A stretch of 46,366 nt of DNA, taken from an uncultured Opitutales bacterium. GTDB lineage: Bacteria; Verrucomicrobiota; Verrucomicrobiia; Opitutales; Intestinicryptomonadaceae. Position 1 is the first letter of the stretch; the number at the start of each line of letters is the position of its first letter. A program made the translations under genes and the position numbers. Positions 1-7,309 of the stretch are shown piece by piece. Where the stretch lies: the NCBI GenBank assembly GCA_900548185.1, contig URJJ01000020.1:1-46366 (forward strand), given 5' to 3'. The notes beneath the pieces were generated by a model. That model made no database searches. It was given only the letters and a program-made list of their open reading frames with translations, and had not been told where the DNA came from.

Positions 1-51
1 AGATCTACACTTCTAGCTTCGTCGGCAGCGTCAGATGTGTATAAGAGACAG
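1..51 (+). other. Illumina Nextera adapter left on contig end
   Basis: Bases 1-10 match the end of the P5 arm, 11-18 look like an 8-base i5 index (TTCTAGCT), and 19-51 are the Nextera read-1 adapter ending in the Tn5 mosaic end (33-51, AGATGTGTATAAGAGACAG). This is synthetic DNA, not genome; real sequence starts at about base 52. Confidence 0.98.
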
Positions 52-87
52 GTTGGGGCTGCGCCGTTTTTGGGGAAGTTCCGCGCC

Positions 88-1623
88 TCACTCTCTGGGC
101 TGGGGGCGGGGGAAGAGTATCTCCTGCACGCCTATCGCGGAGCCTTCGAGGGTGCGCCCCCATTCGAGCAGGCCGCCGTATGCGGCGACTTCAGGCATCC
201 CGAGAAGCGCGAGAATCCTGCGGCTTACGGTGGGCATTATCGGCGCCAGCGCGGTCGCGGAGAGCCGGAGGCCCTCGGACATGCACGCAAGCGAAGTCCC
301 GAGCCTTTCGGCGTCCTGCGGGTCCTGGCTCTTTGCGAGCTTCCAGGGCGCGCGCTGCTCCGCGTAGCGGTTTATTGCGCGGATAAAGCCGAATATGCGG
401 TCGAGGGCGGTGTGGAACTGCATGCCGTCGTACATTTCCATCGCCTCTTTAGAGGCCTGGGCCCACGCCTCGCGGAGCGCCTGTTCCGGCTCCTCGTCCA
501 CCGACTGGGCGGGGATTGTTCCTGCGCGGTAGCGGTGCGTCATGTTGAGGGTGCGGCTCACGAGGTTGCCGAGGTCGTTGCCGAGGTCGCTCGTGTAGCG
601 GGTGAGGAAGAGGTCCGCGGAAAAGTCGCTGTCCTGGCCGACGTTCATTTCGCGCATGAGAAAATACCTGAAGGGGTCGGTTCCGAACTGCTCGGCAAGG
701 TCGAGCGGGTTTACGATGTTGCCGAGGCTCTTTGACATCTTCTCCCCGGAGGAGAGCCACCAGCCGTGCACTAGCAGGGATTTCGGGATTTCTATGCCGC
801 ATGCCTTGAGCATTATCGGCCAGTAAACCGCGTGCGGCGGAACGAGTATGTCCTTGCCGATGACGTGGAAGTCTGCCGGCCAGAATTTAGAAAATTCGTC
901 CGTGCCGTACCCGGCGGCGGAGATGTAGTTTACGAGGGCGTCGAACCAGACGTAAGTCACGTAGCCTTCGTCAAAGGGCAGGGGTATGCCCCATTCGAGG
1001 CGCTCGCGCGGGCGGGAGATGCACAGATCGTTGAGGGGCTCCTTCAGAAATTCCAGAACCTGCTTTGCGCGGAAGCGCGGGAAGATGAAGTCCTCGTGGC
1101 CCTTTATGTACTCCACCAGCCAGTCCTGGTATTTGGCGATTTTGAAGAAGTAGTTGGCTTCCGTGATTTCGGTCACGTCGCCGAAAATTTCGGGCCACTT
1201 TCCGTCAACCTTGTCCTTTTCCTGGAGGAACTGCTCCTGGCGGGCGGAGTAGAAGCCCTTGTATTCGGCCTTGTATATTTCGCCCCTGTCGAACAGGTCC
1301 TGGAGGAGCCTGCGGACGACCGCTTTGTGGCGCGGCTGGGTCGTGCGTATGTAGTCGTCGTTTGAGATGTCGAGCGTTTTGCACATGGCGGCGAACTTTT
1401 CGGCCTGGGCGTCGCACAGCTCCTGCGGCGAGACCCCCGCCTTGCGGGCGCTCATCTGCACCTTCTGCCCGTGCTCGTCGAGGCCCGTGAGGAACCTGAC
1501 TCTGCGGCCGGACAGGCGCTTGTGGCGCGCGATGACGTCTGTAAGCACCTTCTCGTAGGCGTGGCCCAGATGCGGGGAGCCGTTGGCGTAGTCTATCGCC
1601 GTTGTTATGTAGAAATCTTTCAT
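88..1623 (-). CDS. metG: methionyl-tRNA synthetase
   Basis: Charges tRNA-Met with methionine in the cytoplasm. The 511-residue protein has the class I signatures: HLGH (residues 18-21, HIGH motif), LTGLDEHGQK (45-54) and KMSKS (295-299). The connective-peptide region around residues 120-160 has no paired CxxC zinc ligands, unlike the common zinc-binding forms, and the chain ends after the anticodon-binding helical domain without the C-terminal Trbp111-like tRNA-binding domain. The start ATG has no clear Shine-Dalgarno sequence. It lies 40 bp downstream of the Na/Pi cotransporter gene on the same strand, so the two may be cotranscribed. The stop codon is only 36 bases from the adapter, but the protein end looks complete. 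Confidence 0.97.
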   Translation of the reverse strand: MKDFYITTAIDYANGSPHLGHAYEKVLTDVIARHKRLSGRRVRFLTGLDEHGQKVQMSARKAGVSPQELCDAQAEKFAAMCKTLDISNDDYIRTTQPRHKAVVRRLLQDLFDRGEIYKAEYKGFYSARQEQFLQEKDKVDGKWPEIFGDVTEITEANYFFKIAKYQDWLVEYIKGHEDFIFPRFRAKQVLEFLKEPLNDLCISRPRERLEWGIPLPFDEGYVTYVWFDALVNYISAAGYGTDEFSKFWPADFHVIGKDILVPPHAVYWPIMLKACGIEIPKSLLVHGWWLSSGEKMSKSLGNIVNPLDLAEQFGTDPFRYFLMREMNVGQDSDFSADLFLTRYTSDLGNDLGNLVSRTLNMTHRYRAGTIPAQSVDEEPEQALREAWAQASKEAMEMYDGMQFHTALDRIFGFIRAINRYAEQRAPWKLAKSQDPQDAERLGTSLACMSEGLRLSATALAPIMPTVSRRILALLGMPEVAAYGGLLEWGRTLEGSAIGVQEILFPRPQPRE

Positions 1624-1663
1624 ATGCGTCTGGATTTGTTGCGGTTTTTAATCAATCCGGGGC

Positions 1664-3400
1664 TCAGGCTCCCTTGGGGCCCGCAAACAGCGTCGCGGGG
1701 TTCTGGAGGGCTTCGAGGATGTTCATGGCGTGCGCGCCTATCTTTTCGCACTGGCCGAGGATTTCGATGAAGAGTATGCCGCCGCGTGCGCTGGCGCCGC
1801 CCTGCTCGATGGCGGAGATGACCTCCTTGCGTATCGACTTGCGTATCTTGTCGAGCATGGCGCGTATTTTTACGGCGTTTTCGAGGTCGCTTTTGGTGAC
1901 CGCCTGCTGGAGGAGCATGCGGTGGGCGTAGAGCAGGAAGTGGTCTATTTCGGCGCAGAACTGGACAAACGACGGCGACTGGAGCATCTGGTCCTTGAAC
2001 TGCTTGCGGTAGCGCTTCCTGGCGAGGGTTATCAGGCGGTAGCAGCAGTCGCTCATGTCCTCGAGCTCGGCAATGATGACCATGTTCTTAACCACGATGT
2101 TTGTGCTGGGCTCGCTCAGGTCGTGGGCCGTGCACTGCACAAAGAAGTTCGTGAGCGCGTAAGAGAGCTTGTCGCAGTCCTCCTCCAGCCCCCTCAGCTC
2201 GTTCACCTGGCTGCTGAGGTCGACGTCCGGCTTCTGGAAGAGGTCCGTGAAGCCGTTGAACATCCTGGTGGACATTTCGGCGAGGTGGACAACCTCCTTC
2301 TGGCCTTCAAAGAGGGCCAGCTCGCCCATCTCGGTGAAGTGGGAGGCCAGGTATTCGAGCCTCTCCTGCGAGGACGCCTTCCTTTCATTCGGCTTGGCCT
2401 TTATGAGCCAGCAGGCCAGCTTTTCAAGCTGCGGGACAAAGCCTATGAGAAGCACGATGTTTGTGGCGTTAAACATGGTGTGGAAGAGCGCGAGCTTCTC
2501 CGTAAGCCCTATGAGGCGCAGCTTTTCCGGGTCCCCCTGCGCGGCGGCAATGGGGGCTGCAAACCATCCGTCCACCACGTTCACAATCATTGCCGTGAAA
2601 TACTTGAACACAAAGAGCATCCATATCACGCCTATGACGTTGAAGCACAGGTGGGCTATCGCGGCGCGCTTGGAGTTCGTGTTGCCGGTCGTGGAGGCCA
2701 GTATGGCCGTGACCGTGGTGCCGATGTTTTCGCCGAGCACGATTGCGGCCGAAAGCTCGAAGCCTATCCAGCCTTTCGCGGCCATTGTCATGGTTATTGC
2801 CATAGCCACCGACGACGACTGCACGACGAGCGTGAGCGCGACGCCGAATAGCAGAAATATGATGACCGAGAAGAATCCGAAGCCGGTGTAGGACTTTATC
2901 CACTCGAATATTTCGGGGTGCTGGCTTATGTCGGGAACCGCGTTTTTGAGGAACTCGATTCCCATGAAAAGAAAGCCGAAGCCTATCAGGAATTCGCCGA
3001 AATTCTTTACGACGGGCTTCTTGGAAAAGGTGATTATCATGCCGATGCCCACGACCGGCACGGCTATCGACGAGAGCGAGAACGTGAAGCCGAAGTAGGC
3101 GATAATCCATGCTGTCACGGTGGTGCCGAGGTTCGCGCCCATGATGACGCCTATCGCCTCGCGGAGCTTCAAAAGCCCGGCGTTTACGAAGCTTACGACC
3201 ATGACGGTCGTCGCCGACGAGGACTGTATCGCGCTCGTCACCACGAGCCCCGAGAATACGCCCTTGAAGCGGTTCCCCGTCATTGTGCTCATGATGGCGC
3301 GGAGCTTTTCCCCCGCCATCTTTTGCAAGCCGTCGCTCATGAGCTTCATGCCGAACAGGAATATGCCCAGGCTTCCCAGTATCTGAAAGAGTGTTTCCAT
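1664..3400 (-). CDS. Na/Pi cotransporter family protein with PhoU-like tail
   Basis: Predicted inner-membrane sodium-dependent phosphate transporter of the NptA/YjbB type (PF02690). The 578-residue protein begins with hydrophobic segments and carries the two inverted repeats that define the family: QSSSATT (59-65) with GANLGTT (88-94), and QSSSVA (194-199) with GENIGTT (223-229). After about residue 340 it becomes soluble and helical, resembling the PhoU domains that follow the transporter part in bacterial members. It could import or export phosphate; the sequence does not decide this. It starts at an ATG and diverges from queC across 96 bp of AT-rich DNA; metG follows 40 bp downstream. No other phosphate genes are nearby. 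Confidence 0.93.
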   Translation of the reverse strand: METLFQILGSLGIFLFGMKLMSDGLQKMAGEKLRAIMSTMTGNRFKGVFSGLVVTSAIQSSSATTVMVVSFVNAGLLKLREAIGVIMGANLGTTVTAWIIAYFGFTFSLSSIAVPVVGIGMIITFSKKPVVKNFGEFLIGFGFLFMGIEFLKNAVPDISQHPEIFEWIKSYTGFGFFSVIIFLLFGVALTLVVQSSSVAMAITMTMAAKGWIGFELSAAIVLGENIGTTVTAILASTTGNTNSKRAAIAHLCFNVIGVIWMLFVFKYFTAMIVNVVDGWFAAPIAAAQGDPEKLRLIGLTEKLALFHTMFNATNIVLLIGFVPQLEKLACWLIKAKPNERKASSQERLEYLASHFTEMGELALFEGQKEVVHLAEMSTRMFNGFTDLFQKPDVDLSSQVNELRGLEEDCDKLSYALTNFFVQCTAHDLSEPSTNIVVKNMVIIAELEDMSDCCYRLITLARKRYRKQFKDQMLQSPSFVQFCAEIDHFLLYAHRMLLQQAVTKSDLENAVKIRAMLDKIRKSIRKEVISAIEQGGASARGGILFIEILGQCEKIGAHAMNILEALQNPATLFAGPKGA

Positions 3401-3496
3401 TAGTGACCTTTAAAAAAAATATCTTGGCAAGATTATGATAATATCCGAATTTGTAAATTTAAAAACGACGCCTCCGCGTCATTGGGATTTTTTTGC

Positions 3497-4153
3497 ATGA
3501 AAAGCGTGATAATATATTCCGGCGGACTCGATTCGACCGTCCTGCTTTACAAGCTCGCCTCGGAGGGGAGCGCGGCCGGGGCGGTTTCCGTCAATTACGG
3601 CCAGCGGCATTCGGTAGAGCTTGAGATGGCGGCCGCAAACTGCGCCGCACTCGGCGTGCCCCACTTTACGGCCGACCTCTCCGGCCTGGCCCCTGTGTTC
3701 GGGGCGAGCGCACTCACCGACACTTCCGTTGCGGTTCCCGAGGCGGATTACGCGCGGGACAACATCGCAGTCACCGTCGTTCCAAACCGCAACATGATTC
3801 TGCTTGCCATCGCCGCCGCCCGCGCGATGGCGGCGGGGTGCGATTCGGTGGCTTACGCGGCCCACGGGGGCGACCACGCCCTCTACTCCGACTGCACCGT
3901 GGAGTTCGCGGACGCCCTCGAAAAGGCGATACGGATTTCCTCCGACGGCAGGGTGGGGCTGCTGCGTCCGTTTATAGGCATGACAAAGGCCGACATCGTG
4001 AGGTTGGGGGCGGATCTCGGAGTGGATTTCGCAAAAACCTGGTCGTGCTACAACGGCGGGAGCGCGCACTGCGGCAGATGTTCCACCTGCCGCGAGCGGC
4101 GCGAGGCTTTCAGGATAGCCGGGGTGTCGGACCCCACCGTTTATCTCGCCTGA
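3497..4153 (+). CDS. queC: 7-cyano-7-deazaguanine synthase
   Basis: Converts 7-carboxy-7-deazaguanine, ATP and ammonia to preQ0 in the queuosine pathway. From the chosen start the protein has 218 residues and opens with the PP-loop ATPase motif SGGLDST (8-14). Near the C-terminus the cysteines of CYNGGSAHCGRCSTC form the expected zinc site. An in-frame codon at 3482 would add five residues, but the conserved family start is at 3497. No preQ1 riboswitch-like structure was seen upstream, and the other que genes are not in the window. Divergent from the Na/Pi cotransporter gene. Confidence 0.96.
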   Translation: MKSVIIYSGGLDSTVLLYKLASEGSAAGAVSVNYGQRHSVELEMAAANCAALGVPHFTADLSGLAPVFGASALTDTSVAVPEADYARDNIAVTVVPNRNMILLAIAAARAMAAGCDSVAYAAHGGDHALYSDCTVEFADALEKAIRISSDGRVGLLRPFIGMTKADIVRLGADLGVDFAKTWSCYNGGSAHCGRCSTCRERREAFRIAGVSDPTVYLA

Positions 4154-4251
4154 CGCCGGGCGGCGCATGCGCGTCGAGGCAGCCGTCCTGCGTTGCTATC
4201 TCACTGTTAGGGTGGCGCATCCCGGCAAGGGCGTGATTGGCGCGTCATATA

Positions 4252-4334
4252 CTGCGGACTTAAAATACGCCGCAAACCCCTCTATTTTAAGGGTGTTGAA
4301 AAAAATGTTGAAGAAGTGTTGCAGCGCTTTTTGG
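4252..4334 (+). repeat. border inverted repeat, copy A
   Basis: Begins CTGCGGACTTAAAATACGCC and continues with a block containing CGCAAACCCCTCTATTTTAAG, an A-rich stretch and CAGCG(C)TTTTTGG. It is nearly identical to the reverse complement of 7310-7381, apart from a few substitutions and an 11-base partial duplication near 4311-4321. The start resembles a tRNA anticodon arm (loop CTTAAAA), and ACCC/GGGT can form a second hairpin. It sits just outside the terminator of the 4443-5560 operon, with its outer end pointing away from the unit, as a terminal inverted repeat would. Confidence 0.85.
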
Positions 4335-4382
4335 CCTCTTTCGAGGGCAGATATAAAAGTATTTAACTTTTTAATGTTTTAA

Positions 4383-4418
4383 GCAAAAAGCATTGCCTCC
4401 GCGGATTGGAAGCAACGC
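4383..4418 (-). terminator. intrinsic terminator of the 4443-5560 operon
   Basis: On the minus strand GCGTTGCTTCC (4418-4408) pairs with GGAGGCAATGC (4400-4390) as an 11-bp stem with two G-U pairs, followed by a run of T (complement of 4385-4389). Confidence 0.8.
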
Positions 4419-4442
4419 ATTGAAACAAGGGCGGCTGGGGGC

Positions 4443-4949
4443 TCAAAGCCCAAGCTTGCGCCGGATGTATTCGCTGCGGCCCTCTTTTCCGCGCGCCTCG
4501 TCGATTTTTTTCAGTTCTTCCGGGGAAAAGGAAACCGCGACGGATTTGCGCTTGTATTTTAATTTATTACCCAAAAATGGCTTGCGGCCGCAGTTCTTGC
4601 GCTGGCCCCCGCGTTTGTCGTTGCCAAGCATAAAATTGATATACATGGCGCGCGTCGCCGCGTTATTCTTGCGGCCGGTCTCTTCGAGCCACTTCGGGTA
4701 ATTTTCCGCGTCAATTTCGACAAGGTCAATCTGTAAGGCGTATTCCCGCTTGGCAATCTCAGCGAGGCGGAGTATTTCCCGGTGGTGTTCTGCCGCCGTC
4801 ATGGGTTCGCCAGGGCGGAACGTTTCAAGCGTCTCATCGTCCTTGTAAACTGGAGTCGCGAAGTTCTCGATGGCCGGGCAGTTTGCCCGGGCCCTTTCTA
4901 TTTCTTTGCGGAAGTTGTATTCGATTATGGTTTTTATTTTCTCGTCCAT
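4443..4949 (-). CDS. hypothetical protein with ribbon-helix-helix-like C-terminus
   Basis: 168 residues, no family recognised for the first two thirds, which are charged and helical. Around residue 120 there is a basic RGGQRKNCGRKPF stretch resembling the GGxRxGAGRP linker common in small mobile-element proteins. It is followed by a beta strand plus two helices (KSVAVSFSPEEL through SEYIRRKLGL) that read like a CopG/Arc-type ribbon-helix-helix DNA-binding domain. The start at 4949 is set by a strong Shine-Dalgarno AGGAGG 6 bases upstream; it overlaps the stop of the upstream gene by one base (TAATG), so translation is probably coupled. Inferred role: DNA-binding partner and possible autoregulator of this two-gene operon. 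No toxin fold is recognisable in its partner, so a toxin-antitoxin label is not justified. Confidence 0.75.
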   Translation of the reverse strand: MDEKIKTIIEYNFRKEIERARANCPAIENFATPVYKDDETLETFRPGEPMTAAEHHREILRLAEIAKREYALQIDLVEIDAENYPKWLEETGRKNNAATRAMYINFMLGNDKRGGQRKNCGRKPFLGNKLKYKRKSVAVSFSPEELKKIDEARGKEGRSEYIRRKLGL

Positions 4950-5560
4950 TATGCCTCCTTTTTTACAAACACCTTCAAATGACGCGACCATACCGCGTAG
5001 CCCAGAGCACTATCTATTGTTATGCTCCCCAAGCTGTCGTCAGCATCGCTATAATGAACGACCAGCGAAACCGGAGCGCCAAATTTCACAATGCGCAGCG
5101 GCGAGTTGGTATTATAAATTTGCCGCCTTGTTATTATATCGGCTTTAGCGAATGCCTCCGAGTCGCATTTGCAAACCTCCACGCGGTTTGAGCCGTTTAC
5201 GCTAAAATTTGGCACCAATTCCCCGCCGATTCGGAAACTGCCTACGTCGGAAACGGTTTCAAAGTTCGACACTGTTTCCGCAGGAAGCAGCTTTGAAAGG
5301 ATGTTCTCTTTTTCCGCCACTTCGGCGTCGCGCATCGCGCGCATTTCATCAAGAGAAAACGGCTTCAAGATTTCAAAGAAATCCCCCATTCGCCCGCGCC
5401 GAGGGGCATCGTTGCCAGAACGGATAAAACTCTTGTATTCGGCATATTTCAACACATCCAGGAGGTCTCCGTCTATTGCGGAGCTGTAAGACGTCCATTT
5501 CCCCAACTCTGAAGCCTTGTATTTTCTGATTTTTTCGCCTTTTGCATATTCTGTTTTCAT
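4949..5560 (-). CDS. hypothetical protein, first gene of unknown two-gene operon
   Basis: 203 residues; I do not recognise the family. No signal peptide or membrane segment. The first half is charged and probably helical; the second half (from about residue 110) is richer in beta-like segments. The ATG at 5560 has AAGGAA 7 bases upstream; an upstream TTG (5596) has no ribosome site. It overlaps the next gene by one base. Its base composition is more AT-rich than the housekeeping genes nearby. It diverges from the ECF sigma gene across a 457-bp region with phased repeats, and with it is enclosed by the inverted border repeats, suggesting an accessory or mobile origin. Confidence 0.7.
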   Translation of the reverse strand: MKTEYAKGEKIRKYKASELGKWTSYSSAIDGDLLDVLKYAEYKSFIRSGNDAPRRGRMGDFFEILKPFSLDEMRAMRDAEVAEKENILSKLLPAETVSNFETVSDVGSFRIGGELVPNFSVNGSNRVEVCKCDSEAFAKADIITRRQIYNTNSPLRIVKFGAPVSLVVHYSDADDSLGSITIDSALGYAVWSRHLKVFVKKEA

Positions 5561-5644
5561 GTTAGTTCCTTTTATTTTTGTTCGACTGTTTGACAAGCAC
5601 GGGTGGGCGAACTCTCTCTCCTGCGAGGGAGCGGCCTTTTATAA

Positions 5645-5707
5645 GAATCTTTTTGCGAATCTTTAAAAAAGCCATTTAGCTGGCTTGCGGAATCTTACTG
5701 CAATCTT
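5645..5707. promoter_or_regulatory. phased heptamer repeats, candidate operator
   Basis: GAATCTT occurs at 5645-5651, 5657-5663 and 5690-5696, and CAATCTT at 5701-5707. Start-to-start distances are 12, 33 and 11 bases, close to one or three helical turns, so all sites would face the same side of the DNA. They lie in the leader of the 4949-5560 gene, whose operon encodes a ribbon-helix-helix-like protein that could bind them. Confidence 0.5.
5665..5686 (-). terminator. attenuator-like hairpin in leader of unknown operon
   Basis: On the minus strand AAGCCA, loop GCTAAA, TGGCTT and then a T run (complement of 5665-5670). It lies about 105 bases before the 5560 start codon, between the heptamer repeats, so a leader transcript starting upstream could terminate here. 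A start site downstream would make it irrelevant. Confidence 0.4.
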
Positions 5708-5741
5708 TATCGTCAGCATTGTTAGTCTCCGCTAATCGACC

Positions 5742-5764
5742 CGCCCGTTATGGGCGATTTTGTT
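5742..5764 (+). terminator. hairpin with T-rich tail in divergent region
   Basis: CGCCC (5742-5746) and GGGCG (5752-5756) form a short stem followed by ATTTTGTT. Only a plus-strand transcript would use it, and no plus-strand gene lies directly upstream, so it may end a small RNA or be fortuitous. Confidence 0.25.
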
Positions 5765-5881
5765 AACCGAAATTTTTCAAAGAACATCGTTTATTATGCT
5801 GCCAATCATTTAAAAATTTTAACTTTTGTTAGCAAATTTTTTCAAGAAAAATAAAAAATGCTGATAAAAACGCCCTCTTGC

Positions 5882-5908
5882 GGGACAAACCCCGGATGGG
5901 CATGTCTA
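5882..5908 (+). promoter_or_regulatory. sigma-E-like (ECF) promoter of the sigma gene
   Basis: GGGACAA (5882-5888) and GTCTA (5904-5908) are separated by 15 bases, matching the general ECF pattern GGAACTT-N15/16-GTCTAA. It is 110 bases upstream of the sigma start, consistent with an ECF factor that controls its own gene. Pattern match only. Confidence 0.45.
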
Positions 5909-6017
5909 CATAAAAGAGCGCGCATGTCGGGATTTCCTTATTTGCGTTAAAATTCGGCAAGGGCGGCGAAAATGTTTGCAAACTGAAATTCAGCGGGGGA
6001 TAGTGTTTATATATAAG

Positions 6018-6656
6018 ATGGAAACGGTGGAAACAGGCATGGCGCTGGGCGGAACCCCCTCGGCCCTGCGGGAAGAAACGGCGGCGGATTCCGACATGGA
6101 AATGGTCGGGCGCGTGAAAAACGGCGACGTCGCCGCATTCGACATGCTCACAAAAAAGTACCGGGAGCGCCTTTACAGCGTCATCTACAACATGGTTTCC
6201 AACCGTGAAGACGCGATGGACCTCACCCAGGACGCCTTCATAAAGGCTTTCTCAAACATAAACTCCTTCAGGGGGTGCTCGGCCTTTTACACATGGCTTT
6301 ACAGGATAGCCGTCAACATCTCGATAACATTCCTGAAGCGCAACCGCCTCCGCAGGTTTTTCAGCTTTGAAAAAATCGACGAGGAGCTGTCCGGGGCGGA
6401 AATGCTTGAAAAGCTCTCCGAGACAAGGCCGGGCGCAAGAAAGAGCGCGCTCTTGGGCGAACTGCGCGAAAAATTGAACGAAGCTCTCCAGAATTTGTCA
6501 ATAGAACACAGAACGGTGGTTGTCCTCTTTGAAATAGAGGGCCTAAGCCACGCGCAGATAGCGGAAATAACCGGTTCGAGGGAAGCCACGGTGCGCAGCA
6601 GGCTGCATTACGCAAAACGCCAGTTGCAGGGGATGCTCAAGGACTATCTCGACTAG
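6018..6656 (+). CDS. ECF-type RNA polymerase sigma factor
   Basis: Sigma-70 family factor of the extracytoplasmic-function (RpoE-like) class, about 212 residues from the ATG at 6018. Region 2 is seen in the stretch around FDMLTKKYRERLYSVIYNMV, DAMDLTQDAFIKAF and FYTWLYRIAVN; region 4 near the end has LSIEHRTVVVLFEIEGLSHA and a helix-turn-helix ending in TVRSRLHYAKRQL. The start is uncertain: TTG at 5976, GTG at 6003 and ATG at 6018 or 6039 are all in frame, and a GGGGGA sequence at 5995-6000 lies far from the ATG. The next gene begins 38 bases downstream and encodes a probable membrane anti-sigma partner. The regulon cannot be told from sequence. Confidence 0.93.
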   Translation: METVETGMALGGTPSALREETAADSDMEMVGRVKNGDVAAFDMLTKKYRERLYSVIYNMVSNREDAMDLTQDAFIKAFSNINSFRGCSAFYTWLYRIAVNISITFLKRNRLRRFFSFEKIDEELSGAEMLEKLSETRPGARKSALLGELREKLNEALQNLSIEHRTVVVLFEIEGLSHAQIAEITGSREATVRSRLHYAKRQLQGMLKDYLD

Positions 6657-6694
6657 GTTTGGTGCGGCGCGGTCTGCTCATTCTGAAAATACTC

Positions 6695-7123
6695 ATGAAT
6701 ATAGAAGAGGCAATCAGGCTTAAAAAGGCGGAAAGGCCCTCGGAATCCGACTGGCGCGAGTTCGATGCCGGTCTGAGGCGCAAGATGCTAATCGGCCTTG
6801 TCAGGCGCGAGACGCTATGGGACAGGTTCTCGGGCGCCGTGCGCGCGAGCGCGGCCGCGAAGGTTGCGGCAGCCTCCCTTACAGCCGCAGCCTCCGTGAT
6901 TGTTTTCCACGGCTTCCAATGCGGCGCCCCAGGCGGAGCAAACGCCGGCATCCGGGCAGGGGAGCCCCTGCGAGTCCCGCTTGGAGAAAGCACTTTTTCG
7001 CAGAATGAGTTTTCCGCCACGCTGCGCGAGACCCCCCTCACGGCAAAAATAGGCGCGGCCGATTTGACGCCCCTGAGATACGTGTCCTCCGCGCCGGAAA
7101 GCGTAGGAATCCTGTCATTTTGA
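6695..7123 (+). CDS. probable membrane-anchored anti-sigma factor
   Basis: 142 residues, no family motif recognised with certainty. The first 50 or so residues are charged and would be cytoplasmic, followed by one hydrophobic alanine-rich segment (about residues 55-76) and an extracytoplasmic tail of about 65 residues. This topology, plus its position immediately after an ECF sigma gene and before a terminator, is what an anti-sigma factor shows; the function is inferred from context. I chose ATG 6695 (MNIEEAIRLKK) over an upstream TTG at 6659 because the latter adds an atypical hydrophobic leader. No zinc-binding HxxxCxxC motif is present. Confidence 0.65.
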   Translation: MNIEEAIRLKKAERPSESDWREFDAGLRRKMLIGLVRRETLWDRFSGAVRASAAAKVAAASLTAAASVIVFHGFQCGAPGGANAGIRAGEPLRVPLGESTFSQNEFSATLRETPLTAKIGAADLTPLRYVSSAPESVGILSF

Positions 7124-7150
7124 TTTTTCATAAATACCTATGATGCAGGC

Positions 7151-7180
7151 GTGCGCGAAGAAACTTCCGCGCGCTTTTTT
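7151..7180 (+). terminator. intrinsic terminator of the sigma/anti-sigma operon
   Basis: GTGCGC plus GAAG (7151-7160) pair with CTTC and GCGCGC (7164-7174, one bulged C), followed by TTTTTT (7175-7180). It lies 27 bases after the anti-sigma stop. Confidence 0.8.
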
Positions 7181-7309
7181 GCGCCTCCCAGATTCCCGCC
7201 CTTGCGTCCCAAGCCTTGCCGGGCCCGTCTGCGGCGGCTATTCCGCAGGGAAAATCCCTCCGGCATTCCCCGCTTTTGGCGCGGATATGATATGTAAAGC
7301 GGCGCCCCC

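Larger units (their letters stand above)
5561..6017. other. divergent control region between unknown operon and ECF sigma gene
   Basis: AT-rich 457 bp without a gene. It contains four phased heptamers (5645-5707), an attenuator-like hairpin for the minus-strand leader (5665-5686), a GC hairpin followed by T-rich DNA (5742-5764) and a sigma-E-like promoter facing the sigma gene (5882-5908). Confidence 0.7.

Noticed and set aside
35..735. Plus-strand open frames beginning MCIRDR and MYKRQ
   Set aside because: Their starts are translated adapter and the rest is antisense to metG.
1730..2851. 373-codon plus-strand frame opposite the Na/Pi cotransporter gene
   Set aside because: Shadow frame of a high-GC gene: His/Glu/Gly/Val-rich without any recognisable domain.
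3401..3496. Promoter TTGGCA / GATAAT between the cotransporter and queC genes
   Set aside because: Spacing of only about 7 bases between the two boxes; no acceptable -35/-10 pair.
3401..3496. preQ1 riboswitch upstream of queC
   Set aside because: The leader is short and AT-rich and shows no H-type pseudoknot pattern.
4252..4334. tRNA gene or tRNA fragment, because of the CTTAAAA anticodon-like loop
   Set aside because: No acceptor stem, D arm or T arm (no GTTCGA) is present in either copy; treated as a repeat with a tRNA-like hairpin.
4443..5560. Toxin-antitoxin pair
   Set aside because: Second gene has a DNA-binding-like tail, but neither protein shows a known toxin fold, and sizes (203 and 168 residues) are large for a typical pair.
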